A stretch of 26,574 nucleotides of DNA from Oscillospiraceae bacterium. Lineage in GTDB: Bacteria; Bacillota_A; Clostridia; Oscillospirales; WRJC01. Where the stretch lies: NCBI GenBank assembly GCA_009785015.1, contig WQXD01000020.1:1-26574 (forward strand), in the 5' to 3' direction. The number at the start of each line of letters is the position of its first letter. Position 1 is the stretch's first letter. The notes under the pieces were generated by a model. That model did not search any database. It saw nothing but the letters and a program-made list of their open reading frames with translations, and was not told the DNA's origin. Made by a program: the position numbers and the translations under genes. Below are positions 23,378 to 26,574 of the stretch, piece by piece.

Positions 23378-24487
23378 ATGCCGTTTGTATTCGAAGATGA
23401 AGCCAGGGTGAATATAAAAGTGGTCGGAATCGGAGGCGGAGGAAGCGCCGCCGTCAATCACATGATAAATTCAGATATCGGCGCACTCGGTTTCATAGAT
23501 ATAAACACCGACAAAACCGCACTGGAACTTTCAAATGCCCCGGTAAAAATTTGTATAGGCGAAAAGCCGAGAAAAGGTTACGACGAGTTGAATCTGTATA
23601 CCGCAACGCAAGCCGTCCGGGAAAGCTCCGAAGAAATCGCCTCGGCATTGAGGGGCGCGGACATTGTCTTCATCACGGCCGGAATGGGCGGGGTGACCGG
23701 CGCGGCGGCGGCGCCGGTTGTCGCGAAAATAGCCAAATCTCAAAATATACTCACAATAGGAATCGTCACCACACCCTTTGCCTTCGAAGGAAAAAAGAGA
23801 GCCGAACAAGCCCAAAAAAATGTATCCGAACTGCGCAAAGCCGTCGATTCCCTGATAATTATTCCATGCGAAAAGCTCAGGGGCCCCTTGGGGGAAAAGG
23901 CAAGCGTCGCAAATTTATTCAAGGAAGCCGACGCGGCGCTGCAGCATGGGGTCGAATGCATAAAAACCGCGCTGAATGGAGATAATTATATAAATCTCGA
24001 TCTCGTTGATATTGTTTCCGTAGTGAAAAACGGCGCGGAGGCGCGTATCGGAATAGGGTTTGGAAACGGCGGATCCAAAGCCGAAACCGCCGCCCGGACG
24101 CTTATTTCATCGCCTCTGCTCGAATCATCCCTCCAAAACGCCGAAAGCATGATAATGAAAATAAGCGTTTCGCCGGATACACCATTTGACGAAATTGAAG
24201 TTGCTTTAGCCGAAATAAAAGCCGAAGCGCCCCCGGAAGCGGACATAATCTGGTGCGCGGAAATCGATGAAATGCTTGACGAAGAAATAAATATCACCGC
24301 TATCGTGATTTGCGCCCCGATGCAAACCGCGGAAATTCAAAATTTTGACCATGGGAACCATGACGCTTTGGCATACGCGAAAAATTCGTTTGATATTGAG
24401 GCAAAGGCGATAATTGAAACCGGCGAAAACATGGACTGGCCGGCGTTTCTGCCGCTGTCGCGCTTTTGGCGAAAGCCGAACGCATAG
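23378..24487 (+). CDS. Divergent FtsZ/tubulin-like protein with an anomalous C-terminus
   Basis: Protein of 369 residues. Residues 1-~310 align by eye with FtsZ: IKVVGIGGGGSAAVNHMI, FIDINTDKTAL, DIVFITAGMGGVTGAAAAPVV, TTPFAFEGKKRAEQA, DSLIIIPCEKL, INLDLVDIVSVV, SPLLESSLQNAE and ADIIWCAEIDEMLDEE. The tubulin signature is altered: GGGTGTG has become GGVTGAA (104-110), and the FtsZ GAGxxPE loop is missing (KGYDELN instead). The T7 loop keeps its acidic residues (NLDLVD, 206-211). GTP binding or hydrolysis may be weakened, so this is probably a paralogue, not the main division protein. From ~328 the sequence (YAKNSFDIEAKAIIE) looks like the start of a SIS-domain protein, after which the frame is lost and stops at 24487. 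Start ATG 23378 follows the SD GAAAGGGG; the frame is open further upstream inside cysS. Confidence 0.8.
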   Translation: MPFVFEDEARVNIKVVGIGGGGSAAVNHMINSDIGALGFIDINTDKTALELSNAPVKICIGEKPRKGYDELNLYTATQAVRESSEEIASALRGADIVFITAGMGGVTGAAAAPVVAKIAKSQNILTIGIVTTPFAFEGKKRAEQAQKNVSELRKAVDSLIIIPCEKLRGPLGEKASVANLFKEADAALQHGVECIKTALNGDNYINLDLVDIVSVVKNGAEARIGIGFGNGGSKAETAARTLISSPLLESSLQNAESMIMKISVSPDTPFDEIEVALAEIKAEAPPEADIIWCAEIDEMLDEEINITAIVICAPMQTAEIQNFDHGNHDALAYAKNSFDIEAKAIIETGENMDWPAFLPLSRFWRKPNA

Positions 24488-24951
24488 CGGCAAGCGGCTG
24501 CGGCCATTCGGGCATCGCGTGCCGCCACTTCGCGCATTCGATGTGCTGCATCGAGCGCCCCGCGCGCTTTATTTCCCCGAGCGAAGCGGTCCACGGGGCC
24601 GCGGGGTTCATCGGGGAAGGCGACGTGCTCGTGGTCGCTTCGCGCGGCGGAAAAACTTCGGAGCTGATGCCGGTTATAGAGATAGCGAACAAAAAGAAAG
24701 CTTTTGTCATATCCGTCACCGAGAACACCTTTTCCCCGATGGCGATCGCAAGCGATGTGGTTTTGCCCATGAAAGTCCCCCGCGAGGCAGACCGTTACGA
24801 CGCGCAGGGAACCAGCAGCTTTGCCGCGCTTTCCGCTGTGTTTGACGCGCTGCAGGTGGCGGTCATGGAAGAAACGGGGTATGACGGCAGCCGTTTCGCG
24901 CTTGTCCATCCCGGCGGAGCCGTGGGCCAGAGGCTGAATAATTTGCCATGA
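24466..24951 (+). CDS. SIS-domain sugar-phosphate isomerase-like protein, N-terminus displaced by a frameshift
   Basis: About 160 residues of a sugar isomerase (SIS) domain: ERIAASGCGHSGIACRHFAH (phosphosugar-binding loop), ARFISPSEAVHGAAGFIGEG, VVASRGGKTSEL, AFVISVTENTFSPMA, then RYDAQGTSSFAALSAVFDAL and FALVHPGGAVGQRL. Relatives are aldose-ketose isomerases such as arabinose-5-phosphate isomerase and other phosphosugar isomerases. The listed start (TTG 24466) has no SD and drops the first helix. The frame is open from 24418 (AGVSAAVALLAKAER), and the missing beginning (AKNSFDIEAKAIIETGENMD, about 24367-24435) lies in the FtsZ-like frame. Adding one base after 24435 joins the two smoothly. 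Either the gene is fused to the FtsZ-like gene and frameshifted, or the assembly has an error here. Confidence 0.75.
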   Translation: MAKAERIAASGCGHSGIACRHFAHSMCCIERPARFISPSEAVHGAAGFIGEGDVLVVASRGGKTSELMPVIEIANKKKAFVISVTENTFSPMAIASDVVLPMKVPREADRYDAQGTSSFAALSAVFDALQVAVMEETGYDGSRFALVHPGGAVGQRLNNLP

Positions 24952-24952
24952 T

Positions 24953-24982
24953 TTGGAAATTTTTGGAAATTTTTGGAAATTT
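24953..24982. repeat. Three perfect 10-bp tandem repeats
   Basis: TTGGAAATTT occurs three times head to tail (24953-24962, 24963-24972, 24973-24982) in the 49-nt gap between the SIS stop and ATG 25001, directly before the ribosome binding site AAAGGA. Confidence 0.9.
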
Positions 24983-25000
24983 AAAGAAAGGAAAAGAAAT

Positions 25001-26098
25001 ATGACGAACAAGGAACGATACAAAAGGACTCTTCTGTGCCAAAAAGCGGATCGCGCCCCGTATAATTTCTATTTCGGCCCCTGGGGTGAAACGCTCGCGC
25101 GGTGGCAAAAGGAGGGGCTCGGGGAAAACAACGGGGACTGGGTCTCGCCGTTCGGTTTTGACGCCGGGATATCGGTAGTTCCGGTAAATTACGGCCTGTG
25201 CCCGGGCTTCGAATACAAAGTGATCGAAAAAAAAGAATTTACGGCGATCATATCCGACCATTTCGGGGTTTTGCAGGAAGTCTCGCTCAGGGGGCCCACA
25301 ATACCCAAATACCTGAAATTTCCGGTCACCTGCGTAAACGATTGGATAAAATACAAAAAAGAAAGGTTGGATCCCGACAGCCCCGGGCGCTTCGCGCCGA
25401 ATTTCAAGGAAACTGCGGAAAGCCTCAACAAATACGACGGGCCGGTTCAGCTCAATTTATATCCCCACGGCGTTTTCGGGACCATTCGGGAATTGATGGG
25501 GCTCGAAAACCTGATGTTCGCCTTTTATGACGACCCGGAGCTCGTACATATGGTGATGGATGACCTCACCGATTTCTGGATTGCCATATACGAAAAAATC
25601 TGCAAAGAAGTACAAGCCGACATCATCCATATATGGGAAGATATGTCCGGAAAACAGGGGAGCCTCATCTCCCCCGCGCTCATGTATGAATTTATGGTGC
25701 CCAACTACCAAAAGATACGCAAATTCGCCGATCTCCACGGGATACACACGGTGATGCTCGATACTGACGGAAACGTCGACGACCTGATCGAGGTTTATAT
25801 GGACGGCGGGATCAACGCCCTTATGCCCTTTGAAGTCAGGGCGGGGAGCGATATAGTCAGATACCGCAAAAAATACCCCTCGCTTTGTATCATGGGCGGG
25901 ATCGACAAGATCGAAATAGCAAAAGGCCAAAAGGCAATCGACGCGGAGCTCAGACGCATAGAGCCCATGTTCGACTATCCGGGCTATCTGCCCGCTCTCG
26001 ACCATCTGCCGCACCCCGATATCTCATGGGATGACTTCTGTTATTTCAACGAATCCCTCAAGAAACTCATTTTCAGCAAATCTTCGGATGTTATATAA
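25001..26098 (+). CDS. Uroporphyrinogen decarboxylase-like protein, DxDGN subtype
   Basis: Protein of 365 residues, closely matching the motif plan of the protein at 15659-16759. It has MTNKERYKRTLLCQKADRAP at the start, HIWEDMSGKQGSLISP (~210-225), VMLDTDGNVDDLIEVY with Asp254 and Asp256, FEVRAGSD, IMGGIDK, and ALDHLPHPDISW with Asp334-His335 and Asp340. The HxC zinc pair of methyl-cobamide methyltransferases is replaced by DxDG. Start ATG 25001 has the SD AAAGGA; an in-frame extension to 24953 would translate the tandem repeat and is unlikely. It lies 49 nt behind the SIS gene, and the next gene is convergent 3 nt away. The substrate is unknown; conservation of the WED, DxDGN, RAGSD and DH motifs suggests an active enzyme. 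Confidence 0.83.
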   Translation: MTNKERYKRTLLCQKADRAPYNFYFGPWGETLARWQKEGLGENNGDWVSPFGFDAGISVVPVNYGLCPGFEYKVIEKKEFTAIISDHFGVLQEVSLRGPTIPKYLKFPVTCVNDWIKYKKERLDPDSPGRFAPNFKETAESLNKYDGPVQLNLYPHGVFGTIRELMGLENLMFAFYDDPELVHMVMDDLTDFWIAIYEKICKEVQADIIHIWEDMSGKQGSLISPALMYEFMVPNYQKIRKFADLHGIHTVMLDTDGNVDDLIEVYMDGGINALMPFEVRAGSDIVRYRKKYPSLCIMGGIDKIEIAKGQKAIDAELRRIEPMFDYPGYLPALDHLPHPDISWDDFCYFNESLKKLIFSKSSDVI

Positions 26099-26101
26099 AC
26101 T

Positions 26102-26574
26102 TTAGTCCGCGACCTTGACGGGCAGCCCCGTTTTCATCGATTCGTTGCAGGCCAGAACCGCCGCGAGCGTTTTATACGCGTCGTCATACGGAGATCTGAT
26201 CTTGGAGGGATCGCCGGATATGACCGCGTCGACAAAGGTCCGGTCGCACATGGTGCCCGCGTCGACATTCGATTTTATCCTTATGCCGGTTTCGTTTTCG
26301 TTTCTTTTCTGCATCCCGTCGCCTTTTACCACCCCGGCGATCTCCTCGGCGAGGTCGCCTTCGGTCAGGCCGTATATGGCGACATGGGAGAGCAGGAAAT
26401 AATCGAGCCTTGACCGTCTTGTGCCCAGGGTCAGTTTCGAATCCCAGGAGGCCCCGTTTTGCGAATATGCCCCGGTCATCATGGTGCCGGATATGCCGCT
26501 CTTGAAGTTGAACACGCTCACGCTCGCGTCGTCCGTGTCATAGTTCGGCCATTCGGATTCCTTTATGAACCCGC
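26102..26574 (-). CDS. Gfo/Idh/MocA family oxidoreductase, C-terminal part (5' end beyond window)
   Basis: The minus-strand frame is open from the right edge to the TAA at 26102, giving 157 residues. WPNYDTDDASV, VFNFKSGISGTMMTG, DYFLLSHVAIYGLTEG and the end SPYDDAYKTLAAVLACNESMKTG match the C-terminal domain and tail of Gfo/Idh oxidoreductases, whose last helix often reads A-x-x-x-x-x-A-x-x-S-x-x-x-G. The Rossmann part with EKP should lie outside the window. An apparent GTG at 26521 is internal, not a start, because the coding pattern continues upstream of it. Third gene of this family in the window, convergent with the UroD-like gene. Confidence 0.8.
   Translation of the reverse strand, partial: GFIKESEWPNYDTDDASVSVFNFKSGISGTMMTGAYSQNGASWDSKLTLGTRRSRLDYFLLSHVAIYGLTEGDLAEEIAGVVKGDGMQKRNENETGIRIKSNVDAGTMCDRTFVDAVISGDPSKIRSPYDDAYKTLAAVLACNESMKTGLPVKVAD

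Noticed and set aside
24418..24487. Programmed -1 frameshifting between the FtsZ-like and SIS frames
   Set aside because: No X-XXY-YYZ slippery heptamer in the overlap and no clear stimulatory structure; a lost base is simpler.
24953..25000. In-frame upstream start for the UroD-like gene at 25001
   Set aside because: It would translate the tandem repeat, has no SD, and the family N-terminus (MTNKERYKRT) starts at 25001 behind AAAGGA.

Overview
The window looks like chromosomal DNA of an uncultured anaerobic Bacillota, most likely a clostridial lineage. This is an inference from several features: strong AAGGAGG-type ribosome binding sites, consensus sigma-A promoters with 17 bp spacers, a BlaI/BlaR1-type regulatory pair, a glycyl radical enzyme, a DUF1703 ATPase/nuclease, and an unusual number of uroporphyrinogen-decarboxylase-like (UroD/MtaA family) genes. 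No rRNA, tRNA, CRISPR array, transposase or integrase is visible.

Layout. (1) Positions 1-434, minus strand: the 5' part of a type I restriction specificity gene (hsdS), apparently decayed at its start and cut by the window edge. (2) 492-5588, plus strand: a consensus promoter and a ~160 nt leader, then Gfo/Idh oxidoreductase, nitrilase-superfamily hydrolase, second Gfo/Idh oxidoreductase and a solute-binding lipoprotein. (3) 11707-5597, minus strand: a consensus promoter driving a UroD-like gene, a GH43/GH130-like beta-propeller protein, a DUF1703 AAA-ATPase/nuclease and a secreted CotH-kinase protein, all overlapping or nearly touching. (4) 11779-15642, plus strand: a BlaI-type repressor whose promoter carries two identical-type palindromes, a BlaR1-type membrane metalloprotease whose sensor domain is a solute-binding protein rather than a penicillin-binding domain, and a polytopic membrane protein. 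(5) 20530-15659, minus strand: ThuA-like protein, alpha/beta hydrolase, glycyl radical enzyme, UroD-like protein. (6) 20575-26098, plus strand: UroD-like protein, cysteinyl-tRNA synthetase, a divergent FtsZ-like protein running without a stop into a frameshifted SIS-domain sugar isomerase, and another UroD-like protein. (7) 26102-26574, minus strand: C-terminal part of a third Gfo/Idh oxidoreductase.

Taken together, Gfo/Idh enzymes, ThuA, SIS isomerase, beta-propeller glycosidase-like protein and solute-binding proteins point to use of unusual, perhaps modified, sugars or glycosides. The UroD-like enzymes and the glycyl radical enzyme suggest anaerobic lyase or methyl-transfer chemistry on such compounds, but no corrinoid protein and no glycyl-radical activase is present here. 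The most novel item is the BlaI/BlaR1-like pair with a solute-binding sensor: it has the parts of a ligand-sensing system that signals through regulated proteolysis and sits divergently from the UroD/beta-propeller/CotH operon. Second is the degenerate FtsZ-like gene fused to a broken SIS gene. All function assignments come from reading motifs; no database search was run.
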